Positions 1-4,866 of a stretch of 5,533 nucleotides of DNA are shown here, piece after piece. Position 1 is the stretch's first letter. Each line of letters opens with the position of its first letter. The translations under genes were made by a program, and so were the position numbers. Below the pieces are notes generated by a model that was not told where the DNA came from, did not search any database, and saw only the letters and a list, made by a program, of their open reading frames with translations. The DNA is from Nitrospirae bacterium GWC2_56_14 (GTDB lineage: Bacteria > Nitrospirota > UBA9217): NCBI GenBank assembly GCA_001803705.1, contig MHDY01000099.1, positions 328-5,860 on the forward strand. Reading direction: 5' to 3'.

Positions 1-825
1 GTGGCGACGGTCAGCGCCATCACGCGCCAGGACCTGATCGATTTTCACCGCAGGTACTATCGTCCGAACAACATGATCCTCGCCATAGCCGGAGATTTCC
101 AGCAGGAAGAACTGCTGGCCAAACTGGAGCAAGCCTTCGCCGGATGGCAGCAGGCAGAGGTTAAGCTTCCTTCCGTGCAGCCACCCACCCCGGCTGCCAA
201 TCCCGAAATCCTGTTTTCGCCGAAGCAGATCAGCCAGTCGGTCATCCGGATGGGACACCTGGGCATCGACAAGAGCAACCCTGACCTCTATCCGATCCGT
301 GTGATGGACTCGATACTGGGAAGCAACGGCTTCAACTCACGACTCATGGCTGAAATACGAACAAATCGAGGGCTTGCCTACAGTGTGGGGAGCTACTTCG
401 ACATCGGCCGGTGCTTTATCGGCACCTTCGAAGCGCAGACGGAAACGAAGGCGGGGGCGACAGTGAAGACCATCAGGCTGATGGAGGATATCATCGCCGG
501 CATGAGGAAAGAGCAGGTTACCGACGAGGAACTGCAGCTGGCGAAGGATTCGATCGTCAACTCCTTCATTTTCGGCTTCACCAACCCCGCCAGCGTCGTC
601 AGCCAGCAGGCGCGGCTGGAATATTACGGGTACCCGCCGGAGTACCTGGAAAAATACCGTGAACGGATCAGTGGAGTGACGAAGGGAGACGTCCTGCGGG
701 TTGCACAGCAGTACCTGCACCCGGACCGGCTGATCAGGGTGGTGGTGGGAGAACAGGAAAAATTCGACGAGCCGTTAACGGCTCTGGGAAACGTTCGGGA
801 GGTCAGGCCGGAACAGGCACGGTGA
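1..825 (+). CDS. M16 family (insulinase/pitrilysin-like) peptidase, C-terminal part, 5'-truncated by window edge
   Basis: This is the C-terminal 274 residues of a zinc-peptidase-family protein; the frame is open at base 1, so the GTG there is probably an internal Val codon. Near the start, FHRRYYRPNNMILAIAGDF (residues 15-33) is the typical entry to the M16 C-terminal-type domain. The stretch R123-GLAY127-S is the conserved Arg/Tyr substrate-binding motif of that domain. Bacterial M16B proteins are usually about 420-450 residues, so roughly the first third is missing. That part would carry the HxxEH zinc site, so whether this copy is catalytically active cannot be judged; paired M16 genes with one inactive partner are common. 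No signal peptide can be assessed. The TGA stop (823-825) lies inside the 3' end of the opposing HAD gene, and I see no intrinsic terminator between them. Confidence 0.93.
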   Translation: MATVSAITRQDLIDFHRRYYRPNNMILAIAGDFQQEELLAKLEQAFAGWQQAEVKLPSVQPPTPAANPEILFSPKQISQSVIRMGHLGIDKSNPDLYPIRVMDSILGSNGFNSRLMAEIRTNRGLAYSVGSYFDIGRCFIGTFEAQTETKAGATVKTIRLMEDIIAGMRKEQVTDEELQLAKDSIVNSFIFGFTNPASVVSQQARLEYYGYPPEYLEKYRERISGVTKGDVLRVAQQYLHPDRLIRVVVGEQEKFDEPLTALGNVREVRPEQAR

Positions 826-1456
826 ATACAGGGCACTCCTCGGCTGCCGGCAGCACGGCAGCCAGCTCCGCAAGGCTGGTAACGAGAACATCCGCCAGCG
901 CCGGCCAGCGGAACAGCCCCGCCGGGTCGACGTGCACCGTCCCGACCCCGGCTGCGCGACCGGTCTGCAGGTCATACAGGTAGTCACCCACCATCAGCAC
1001 ATCGACAGGCTCCGCCCCCCACCGGGACGCCAGCTGCCGGATACCGTCCGGCGCCGGTTTAGGAGGCGCTTCATCCCTGCCGATGATCCATTCCTCACGG
1101 AACAAGCTGCCGACGCCGATGGCTGAAAGGGTACGAAGGGTGTTTTCCCGAGTGTTGCGCGTCAGTACGCCCAGCCTCGCCCCCCCGGCATGGAGCCTCC
1201 CCAGCAGTTCGTCGGCGCCCGGAGCAGCCTCCGTCTTTTCCACGAGCGATTCTTCGATTTCCTGCAGGCGCGCATGCAGCGGAGCCGCCTCAGCGACCGA
1301 CAGGCTCGCCAGGAAGTCGAGGATATCGCTGCCGTCGGGTACGCCAAGGCTGGCGCGGATGAAGGCGAAATCATGCACCGGCAGCGTGAGGGTCCCGTCC
1401 AGGTCGAATATCCAGTGGCGGCGGGACAGTATGGGGGAAAGAACAGGGTGTCGCAC
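803..1456 (-). CDS. HAD-superfamily hydrolase, phosphoglycolate phosphatase-like
   Basis: A 217-residue cytoplasmic phosphatase-type protein with all four HAD motifs. Motif I is D18-L-D20-G-T, with D18 the expected nucleophile and D20 the general acid/base. Motif II is T99 in GVLTRN, motif III is K133 in PPKPAPDGI, and motif IV is GD158-YLYD162, which binds Mg2+. The helical cap of about residues 28-85, inserted after motif I, is typical of subfamily I (Gph/PGMB-like) enzymes, which hydrolyse small phosphate esters; the actual substrate cannot be inferred. The start is a GTG whose reverse-strand upstream sequence has GGAGGA 3 nt away; the ATG at 1475 is out of frame. The gene is divergent from the DUF1848 gene and its last 23 bp overlap the 3' end of the M16 gene. 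Confidence 0.93.
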   Translation of the reverse strand: MRHPVLSPILSRRHWIFDLDGTLTLPVHDFAFIRASLGVPDGSDILDFLASLSVAEAAPLHARLQEIEESLVEKTEAAPGADELLGRLHAGGARLGVLTRNTRENTLRTLSAIGVGSLFREEWIIGRDEAPPKPAPDGIRQLASRWGAEPVDVLMVGDYLYDLQTGRAAGVGTVHVDPAGLFRWPALADVLVTSLAELAAVLPAAEECPVFTVPVPA

Positions 1457-1459
1457 AGC

Positions 1460-1465
1460 TCCTCC
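1460..1465 (-). promoter_or_regulatory. Shine-Dalgarno of the HAD gene
   Basis: On the minus strand the sequence reads GGAGGA, then GCT, then the GTG start. This supports the GTG at 1456 as the start, although the spacing is short. Confidence 0.6.
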
Positions 1466-1482
1466 GGCGTTTCATGGCGTTA

Positions 1483-1499
1483 CAGCCAGGATATGGCTG
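1483..1499. repeat. Short inverted repeat in the HAD/DUF1848 divergent gap
   Basis: CAGCCA (1483-1488) and TGGCTG (1494-1499) form a perfect 6-bp inverted repeat with a 5-nt spacer. It sits in the 127-bp region between two divergent genes, where an operator would be expected. It could equally be chance; no clear -35/-10 pair was found beside it. Confidence 0.25.
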
Positions 1500-1539
1500 A
1501 CTACTGAATTATGCCCGTTCCCCCTGCGTTCGTCCACCC

Positions 1540-1563
1540 TTTCCCTCTTTCCCTCTTTCCCTC
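1540..1563 (+). repeat. Three tandem copies of octamer TTTCCCTC
   Basis: Three perfect, contiguous copies of TTTCCCTC occupy 1540-1547, 1548-1555 and 1556-1563. They form a pure pyrimidine tract ending 20 nt before the DUF1848 start codon. Short tandem units like this can change copy number by slippage. Confidence 0.85.
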
Positions 1564-1583
1564 TGCCGGTGTATCATCCTTGC

Positions 1584-2510
1584 ATGCACATCATTTCCGC
1601 CAGCCGTCGCACCGATATTCCCGCCTTCTATTCCCCATGGCTCATGAACCGTCTCCGGGACGGATATGCCCTTGTTCCGAACCCGTTCAACCCCCGGCAG
1701 GTGAGCCGGGTTAATCTTCGCCCTGAACAGGTTGCATGCCTGGTGCTGGTAACCAAGGATCCGCGCCCCCTGCTCCCGCACCTGGACGAACTGGAAGGTC
1801 GAGGGTACCGCTTCCTGTTCCAGGTGACGGTGACGGGGCTGCCCCGCTTTCTCGAACCGGGGGTGCCGGAGGCGGAGGTGGTAATTGAGGCCGTGCGCCG
1901 GCTCGCCGCAAGGATCGGCCCCGGTCGGGTGACGTGGCGCTTCGACCCGATCCTCCTTGCCGGCAGCGATACGTCTGACGCTCCGCTCTCCGCGTTCCGC
2001 GCTATCGCAAAGCAGCTTGAGGGATCGGTGGGCAGGGTGATCATCAGCTTCGCCCGGGAGTATGCCACTGTCAAGAGCCGGCTGCGCGGAATGGGTAACG
2101 AAGTTACGTTCCTCGCACCGGACCCGCATCTTAAAGAACGGATCGCCGCCGGCCTCGCCGAGGAGGCGGCACGGCACCGCATGGCAATCCAGTCGTGCGC
2201 CGAGTCCCATCCACTTGCGCCGTTCGGTATCGCGCCCGGCAAGTGCATCGATCCCGACCAGATCCGGGAGCTGTTCGGTGTGGAGTTCCGCGCCGGCAAA
2301 GCCCAAGGGCAGAGGTCCGACTGCCTCTGCGCCCGGAGTGCCGATATCGGCATCTACGGCACCTGCCCCCATCGCTGCCTGTACTGCTACGCCTCCTGCG
2401 ACGCCGCCTTCCGCCGTGGCGAGGTCCACGACCCGCTAAAGTCAGCACTCCTGTCCGGCATCGAACATCCCGGCGACCTGCACACAACCCTCCCCCTCCC
2501 CGGCTGTTGA
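1584..2510 (+). CDS. DUF1848 family protein with C-terminal radical-SAM-like cysteine cluster
   Basis: A 308-residue protein of unknown function. The start MHIISASRRTDIPAFY is the characteristic N-terminus of DUF1848 proteins, so ATG 1584 is preferred over any longer reading, although the frame is open upstream to at least 1083. GTG 1569 is an in-frame alternative. Neither start has a visible Shine-Dalgarno sequence. The C-terminal region carries C247-x-C249 followed by C261-P-H-R-C265-L-Y-C268-Y-A. The latter is CxxxCxxC spacing, as used by radical SAM enzymes to hold a [4Fe-4S] cluster, but found here near the C-terminus instead of the N-terminus. Further cysteines are C205 and C221. The cysteine similarity is a known remark about this family; cluster binding and SAM chemistry here are inference. 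The TGA stop overlaps the predicted -35 of the next gene's promoter. Confidence 0.9.
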   Translation: MHIISASRRTDIPAFYSPWLMNRLRDGYALVPNPFNPRQVSRVNLRPEQVACLVLVTKDPRPLLPHLDELEGRGYRFLFQVTVTGLPRFLEPGVPEAEVVIEAVRRLAARIGPGRVTWRFDPILLAGSDTSDAPLSAFRAIAKQLEGSVGRVIISFAREYATVKSRLRGMGNEVTFLAPDPHLKERIAAGLAEEAARHRMAIQSCAESHPLAPFGIAPGKCIDPDQIRELFGVEFRAGKAQGQRSDCLCARSADIGIYGTCPHRCLYCYASCDAAFRRGEVHDPLKSALLSGIEHPGDLHTTLPLPGC

Positions 2511-2534
2511 CAAACCGCCTCCCTCACTTATCCT
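2507..2534 (+). promoter_or_regulatory. Candidate sigma-70 promoter for the small helical protein gene
   Basis: A perfect TTGACA (2507-2512), overlapping the DUF1848 stop codon, is followed after 16 nt by TATCCT (2529-2534), a 4/6 match to the -10 box. TACTAT at 2537-2542 is an alternative -10 element but lies too far away (24 nt). Transcription would begin near 2541, giving a leader of about 40 nt. Confidence 0.45.
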
Positions 2535-2579
2535 CTTACTATAGCCGTACCAGTCTTACCCGACCACACGGAGGTGAAC

Positions 2580-2783
2580 ATGGCGGAAAAGCTCAAGAAC
2601 AAGGACTATGATCTCATCAGCGTCATCTACAACGCATCCCAGGCGGCTGAAACATGCACGCTGTACATGAAGGATGCGGAAAAGGAGAAGGACCCGGAAG
2701 TGAAGCAGTTCTTCAATGAGGTAGCAGAGATGAACTCGAACCTCGTCCAGCGGGGGAGGAACCTGCTGAAGAACCGGCTGTAG
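2580..2783 (+). CDS. Small helical protein of unknown function (67 aa)
   Basis: I do not recognise a named family. The protein MAEKLKNKDYDLISVIYN... is highly charged, has one cysteine (in ETCTLY), no signal peptide and no membrane segment. Its composition and the lack of Gly/Pro in long stretches predict two amphipathic helices, about residues 6-33 and 36-64, separated by a turn at KEKDPE. This resembles half of a ferritin-like or four-helix bundle, which would need dimerisation, but that is only a shape argument. ATG 2580 is chosen because GGAGG (2570-2574) lies 5 nt upstream; the in-frame GTG 2574 overlaps that RBS and is unlikely. The gene appears monocistronic, with a promoter candidate at 2507-2534 and an intrinsic terminator at 2813-2845, which argues that it is truly expressed. 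Confidence 0.85.
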   Translation: MAEKLKNKDYDLISVIYNASQAAETCTLYMKDAEKEKDPEVKQFFNEVAEMNSNLVQRGRNLLKNRL

Positions 2784-2812
2784 CAAGCAGCTTCAGAGTT
2801 CATTACAAAGAA

Positions 2813-2845
2813 GGAGGCCGGCATGAACGGCCTCTGTTTTTGTTT
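2813..2845 (+). terminator. Rho-independent terminator of the small helical protein gene
   Basis: GAGGCCG (2814-2820) pairs perfectly with CGGCCTC (2828-2834) around a 7-nt loop, with one extra G-U pair (2813/2835). It is followed by a T-rich tract TGTTTTTGTTT (2835-2845). It lies 30 nt after the stop at 2783. The A-rich bases before the stem could give weak termination from the opposite side. Confidence 0.88.
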
Positions 2846-2862
2846 GCATCTAATTGAAACCT

Positions 2863-3023
2863 CAGGTTGTTCAAAAGCAGTTAGATCGTCGCACCCTGAG
2901 AATCAGTTCAAGGTTCAAGGTTCAAAGTTTAAGGTTTAAATCTTTAACCTCGAACCTAGAACATTGAACATAGAACCCCCGTCAGGGACAACGGCGGCGA
3001 GATGGCTGGTTTTCAACAACCCT
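2863..3023. repeat. Concentric nested intergenic palindrome, copy 1 (variant core)
   Basis: The left arm starts CAGGTTGTTCAAAAGCAG (2863-2880) and runs to CGCACCC at 2896. The right arm runs ACGGCGGCGAGATGGCTGG (2991-3009) to TTTTCAACAACC (3010-3021). The arms are imperfect inverted repeats of each other. Inside them CCCTGA (2894-2899) pairs with TCAGGG (2982-2987), and innermost is a heptamer array (2906-2976). All three layers share a dyad centre within about 2 bp of position 2941. The arms match copy 2 at 5421 (31/34 and 22/23 identical), but the core is unrelated to it. The element starts 18 nt after the terminator and ends 19 nt before the flavoprotein start. I take it as a MITE/REP-like non-coding repeat; no transposase is present. 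Confidence 0.85.
2906..2976. repeat. Inverted array of heptamers, five plus five around a single T
   Basis: Five head-to-tail units of GTTCAAG or variants (ending in GTTTAAG and GTTTAAA) fill 2906-2940. A single T at 2941 is the axis. Five units of the reverse-complement type CTTGAAC (as CTTTAAC, CTCGAAC, CTAGAAC, ATTGAAC, ATAGAAC) fill 2942-2976. The last three bases of every right unit are AAC. The units on the right are more diverged than those on the left. The array forms the core of the copy-1 palindrome and has no coding potential that I can see. Confidence 0.9.
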
Positions 3024-3030
3024 TATGAAC

Positions 3031-3037
3031 GGAGGAG
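3031..3037 (+). promoter_or_regulatory. Shine-Dalgarno deciding the flavoprotein start
   Basis: GGAGGAG lies 5 nt before ATG 3043. The upstream in-frame ATG at 3025 precedes this SD and has none of its own, so 3043 is the start. Confidence 0.85.
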
Positions 3038-3042
3038 AGCCA

Positions 3043-3933
3043 ATGCTCGATGTCATTATTGCCGGAGGCGGCATAGCCGGTCTCAGCGCCGCCCTGATTC
3101 TCGGGCGGTGCCGCCGGCAGGTGATCCTGTGCGATACCGGCAGGCCACGGAACATGGCCTCACAGGCACTCCACGGATTCCTTTCCCGGGACGGCATCCC
3201 ACCCCTTGAGTTGCGTCAGATAGCATACGAGCAACTAAAAAACTACCCGTCCGTCACCTGCCGCATGACGGAAGTGGTCGATGCGGAAGAAGCGGCAGAC
3301 GGTTACGAGGTGCGCCTCGAAGACGGTGACACGCTCCAGGCACGGTATCTGCTGCTTGCCACCGGAATAGTCGATGCGCTGCCGCCGGTGCCGGGGATCG
3401 AGAATTTCTACGGTCGCAGCGTCTTTCACTGCCCCTATTGCGACGGGTGGGAAAACAGCGACAAGGCGCTGGCAGTGTACGGAGGAGGGTCAGCAGGGTG
3501 CGATTTCGCTCTGGAACTGCTCGGCTGGAGCAGCGACGTCGTCCTTTGCTCTGATGGAGAAGCAAGCCTCGACAGGAATCAGCAGGAAAAACTGCAGCGG
3601 AACGGGGTGAAGGTAGTGAACGGGAAGATCGCCCGTCTCGCAGGAACTGACGGCCGACTGGAGAGGATCGAGTTCCACGACGGCACGGCAATCCCCCGGC
3701 AGGCGCTGTTCTTCTCCCCCGACCAGGGGCAGGCCTCGCCGCTCGCCGAAAAGCTCGGCTGCTCCATAGCGGGAGGCGTCGTCAAGACGGCAAAGTTCCA
3801 GCAGGTCCATTCCCGGCTGTTCGTCGCCGGCGACGCGGCCCGTTCCGTCCAGCTCGCCATCGTCGCGGCCGCCGAAGGGGCGGAAGCCGCGTTTGCCATC
3901 AATACTGCGCTGCTCAAGGAAGGGCTTCTGTAA
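3043..3933 (+). CDS. Thioredoxin-reductase-like NAD(P)/FAD-dependent disulfide oxidoreductase
   Basis: A 296-residue soluble flavoprotein of the low-Mr thioredoxin reductase fold. The N-terminal FAD Rossmann motif is G8-G-G-I-A-G13. The redox pair is C130-P-Y-C133-DGWE, placed between the two nucleotide-binding domains as in TrxB. A second Rossmann motif is G147-G-G-S-A-G152, and the C-terminal FAD motif is G263-D-A followed by the conserved QLAIVAAAEGAEAA helix. The CPYC motif differs from the CATC type of classical TrxB and resembles the CPYC(D/H)G(W/Y) set that includes small-molecule dithiol oxidases (GliT/HlmI relatives). After the second Rossmann strand the sequence is C169-S-D171 and lacks the basic HRR-type stretch that binds NADPH 2'-phosphate, so NADH, another donor or an oxidase mode are possible. 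No thioredoxin gene is adjacent. Its upstream region is filled by the palindrome ending at 3023. Confidence 0.9.
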   Translation: MLDVIIAGGGIAGLSAALILGRCRRQVILCDTGRPRNMASQALHGFLSRDGIPPLELRQIAYEQLKNYPSVTCRMTEVVDAEEAADGYEVRLEDGDTLQARYLLLATGIVDALPPVPGIENFYGRSVFHCPYCDGWENSDKALAVYGGGSAGCDFALELLGWSSDVVLCSDGEASLDRNQQEKLQRNGVKVVNGKIARLAGTDGRLERIEFHDGTAIPRQALFFSPDQGQASPLAEKLGCSIAGGVVKTAKFQQVHSRLFVAGDAARSVQLAIVAAAEGAEAAFAINTALLKEGLL

Positions 3934-4108
3934 ACGAAGCCTGTGGCTGCAGTTACCTCTGTTGCAAATCAGACCGGGTAAGCCCCTCTCACATACTCTC
4001 TTCCAATAACAAATCGCGCTGCACATTGAATAAGTCCCCTAGTTGATCCTTTTCCCGACGGGCACATCATACACTTCATGTTTTTTGGTTAACCATAATT
4101 AATAATTC
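3934..4108. other. Non-coding gap after the flavoprotein gene
   Basis: No gene or convincing terminator is seen. Only weak hairpins are present, such as AGCC/GGCT right after the stop. Base composition shifts to AT-rich towards 4081-4108, just upstream of the zinc-ribbon promoter. Confidence 0.5.
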
Positions 4109-4136
4109 TTGACTAATGTTGTAATTTCTGTACAGT
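4109..4136 (+). promoter_or_regulatory. Candidate sigma-70 promoter of the zinc-ribbon gene
   Basis: TTGACT (4109-4114) is followed by 16 nt and TACAGT (4131-4136), matching 5/6 and 4/6 of the consensus. An AT-rich stretch (AACCATAATTAATAATT, 4091-4107) directly upstream could act as an UP element. The predicted transcript starts near 4143, almost exactly at a small stem-loop CTTGC/GCAAG (4146-4162), leaving a leader of about 50 nt. Confidence 0.5.
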
Positions 4137-4195
4137 AGCTACCTTCTTGCGAAAAAAGCAAGTACACGCTCAGCTGTATCATCAGGAGTATATTA

Positions 4196-4351
4196 ATGCG
4201 CAAAGAGCGAAAAAAGTGTCCCATGTGTCAGAATGAGATGAAGTACCTGTCGAAAACGGAACTGTACGTGTGTGAGCGATGCAAGAGGCTGGAAAGCGAG
4301 GTCGGGAACGTTCTTTACCAGGGGAAGGCAGTTATGCAGAAAACGTGTTGA
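4196..4351 (+). CDS. Small zinc-ribbon protein (51 aa)
   Basis: The reading frame begins MRKERKKCPMCQNEM. It has two CxxC knuckles, C8-PM-C11 and C26-ER-C29, 14 residues apart. This is the layout of a compact zinc ribbon or rubredoxin-like knuckle pair that would bind one Zn2+. The rest is basic and hydrophilic (KERKK at the N-terminus, KRLESE after the second knuckle), with no membrane segment or signal peptide, so a nucleic-acid or protein-binding adaptor role is possible. I do not recognise a specific family. ATG 4196 has AGGAG (4184-4188) 7 nt upstream and a promoter candidate at 4109-4136. It stands alone, with more than 250 bp on either side, in DNA that is AT-richer than the neighbouring genes, consistent with an acquired or accessory gene. 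A final cysteine (C51) precedes the stop. Confidence 0.75.
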   Translation: MRKERKKCPMCQNEMKYLSKTELYVCERCKRLESEVGNVLYQGKAVMQKTC

Positions 4352-4561
4352 TGGGTGATTTGTAGTCACTCATGTGAGTCCCGTTGAGGGTATACCGCCA
4401 GGCACTCGGCAATGAGCATTCGTTACTAAACAGTGGCAGAAATGTAAAATGTACATGCAGCCTTTGCAAAACGTCGGGTAACAACGTCACCAGCCCCCCT
4501 TCAGTCTAGCTTCTGAGCAGAAGGAAGCACATGGCTCGTAGATCACAGAAAGACAGGCCAG

Positions 4562-4727
4562 TTAGCCAGGTTTGCGCCCTCGCACACTTGGCCTGTAAGC
4601 ATCCACAACATTAGCAACATACCAAACCAGCGCCAGAATCATCAGTCCCGCTACCCCCCCCATACCATGCGGATATCAACAGACAAGTCAGGAGAACTTG
4701 TTTTAGTGAGAATTGAACGGTTTGAAG
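4562..4727 (-). pseudogene. Possible frameshifted remnant of a small membrane protein
   Basis: On the minus strand a frame ending at the TAA at 4562-4564 encodes GLMILALVWYVANVV followed by DAYRPSVRGRKPG. This is one hydrophobic segment and a basic tail, like the C-termini of small TM2-like membrane proteins. As written it opens at ATG 4663, giving 33 residues without a ribosome binding site. If the 8-C tract (4654-4661) is read one base shorter, the frame joins an upstream stretch back to 4727 that is also hydrophobic (QVLLTCLLISAWYGG). That stretch has no ATG or GTG start, only a TTG at 4679. The continuity of hydrophobic character across the homopolymer suggests a decayed or slippage-prone gene. 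Chance cannot be excluded at this length. Confidence 0.28.
4565..4592. repeat. Strong hairpin, 11 paired bases with a 4-nt loop
   Basis: GCCAGGT (4565-4571) pairs with ACTTGGC (4586-4592), with one G-U pair. After one mismatch, TGCG (4573-4576) pairs with CGCA (4581-4584) around CCCT. An alternative 8-bp pairing, ACAGGCCA (4553-4560) with TGGCCTGT (4589-4596), excludes the first. No T-tract follows on either strand, so it is not a standard terminator. Confidence 0.55.
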
Positions 4728-4787
4728 TTATCCAGCAGCCTTCCCTTCAGCCAGCTGAGCCTAAACATGGAGAGGAAATATCACTTG

Positions 4788-4793
4788 TATAAT
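4788..4793 (+). promoter_or_regulatory. Perfect -10-like TATAAT upstream of the cNMP-binding gene
   Basis: TATAAT is an exact -10 match preceded by TTG. No good -35 hexamer lies 16-18 nt upstream (ACATGG at 4765-4770 is poor), so an activator-dependent promoter or chance are both possible. A transcript from here would have a leader of about 65 nt. Confidence 0.35.
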
Positions 4794-4866
4794 CCGCACA
4801 AAATGTTAATAAGGAGGAACACGCGCAGCCGGCACGGTTGCGTTACAATTTCCCCGTGAGGTCCCC

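Larger units (their letters stand above)
4352..4866. other. 515-bp gap: hairpins, C-tract and possible gene remnant
   Basis: No confident gene is present on either strand. The gap holds a palindrome ATGTACAT (4449-4456), a 12-bp hairpin (4565-4592), an 8-C run (4654-4661) within a possible decayed membrane-protein frame on the minus strand, a -10-like TATAAT (4788-4793) and an unused SD-like AAGGAGGAA (4811-4819). I searched by eye for a GEMM-type riboswitch core and did not find one. Confidence 0.5.

Noticed and set aside
842..863. GGCTGCC/GGCAGCC inverted repeat as a terminator for the M16 gene
   Set aside because: No T-tract follows and it lies inside the HAD coding region, where LAAVLPAAE explains the sequence.
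1083..1583. Long in-frame extension upstream of the DUF1848 start
   Set aside because: It runs antisense through the HAD gene, has shadow-frame composition (Ser/Arg/Pro-rich), and the family N-terminus MHIISASRRTD begins at 1584.
1509..2429. 306-codon frame on the minus strand
   Set aside because: Lies entirely opposite the DUF1848 gene and shows no recognisable motifs; typical high-GC shadow frame.
3490..4026. 178-codon minus-strand frame beginning MCSAICYW
   Set aside because: Mostly antisense to the flavoprotein gene; Cys-rich start but no coherent domain.
4038..4085. Minus-strand peptide HEVYDVPVGKRIN before a TAG
   Set aside because: It looks protein-like, but the frame is closed by a stop about 20 codons upstream and has no start or SD; too short to call a remnant.
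4553..4600. Integron attC-like site around GTTAGCC
   Set aside because: GTTAGCC does not fit the GTTRRRY core and no matching RYYYAAC partner or integrase gene is present.
4352..4866. GEMM (cyclic dinucleotide) riboswitch ahead of the cNMP-binding gene
   Set aside because: The conserved core pieces of that riboswitch were not found on either strand by eye.
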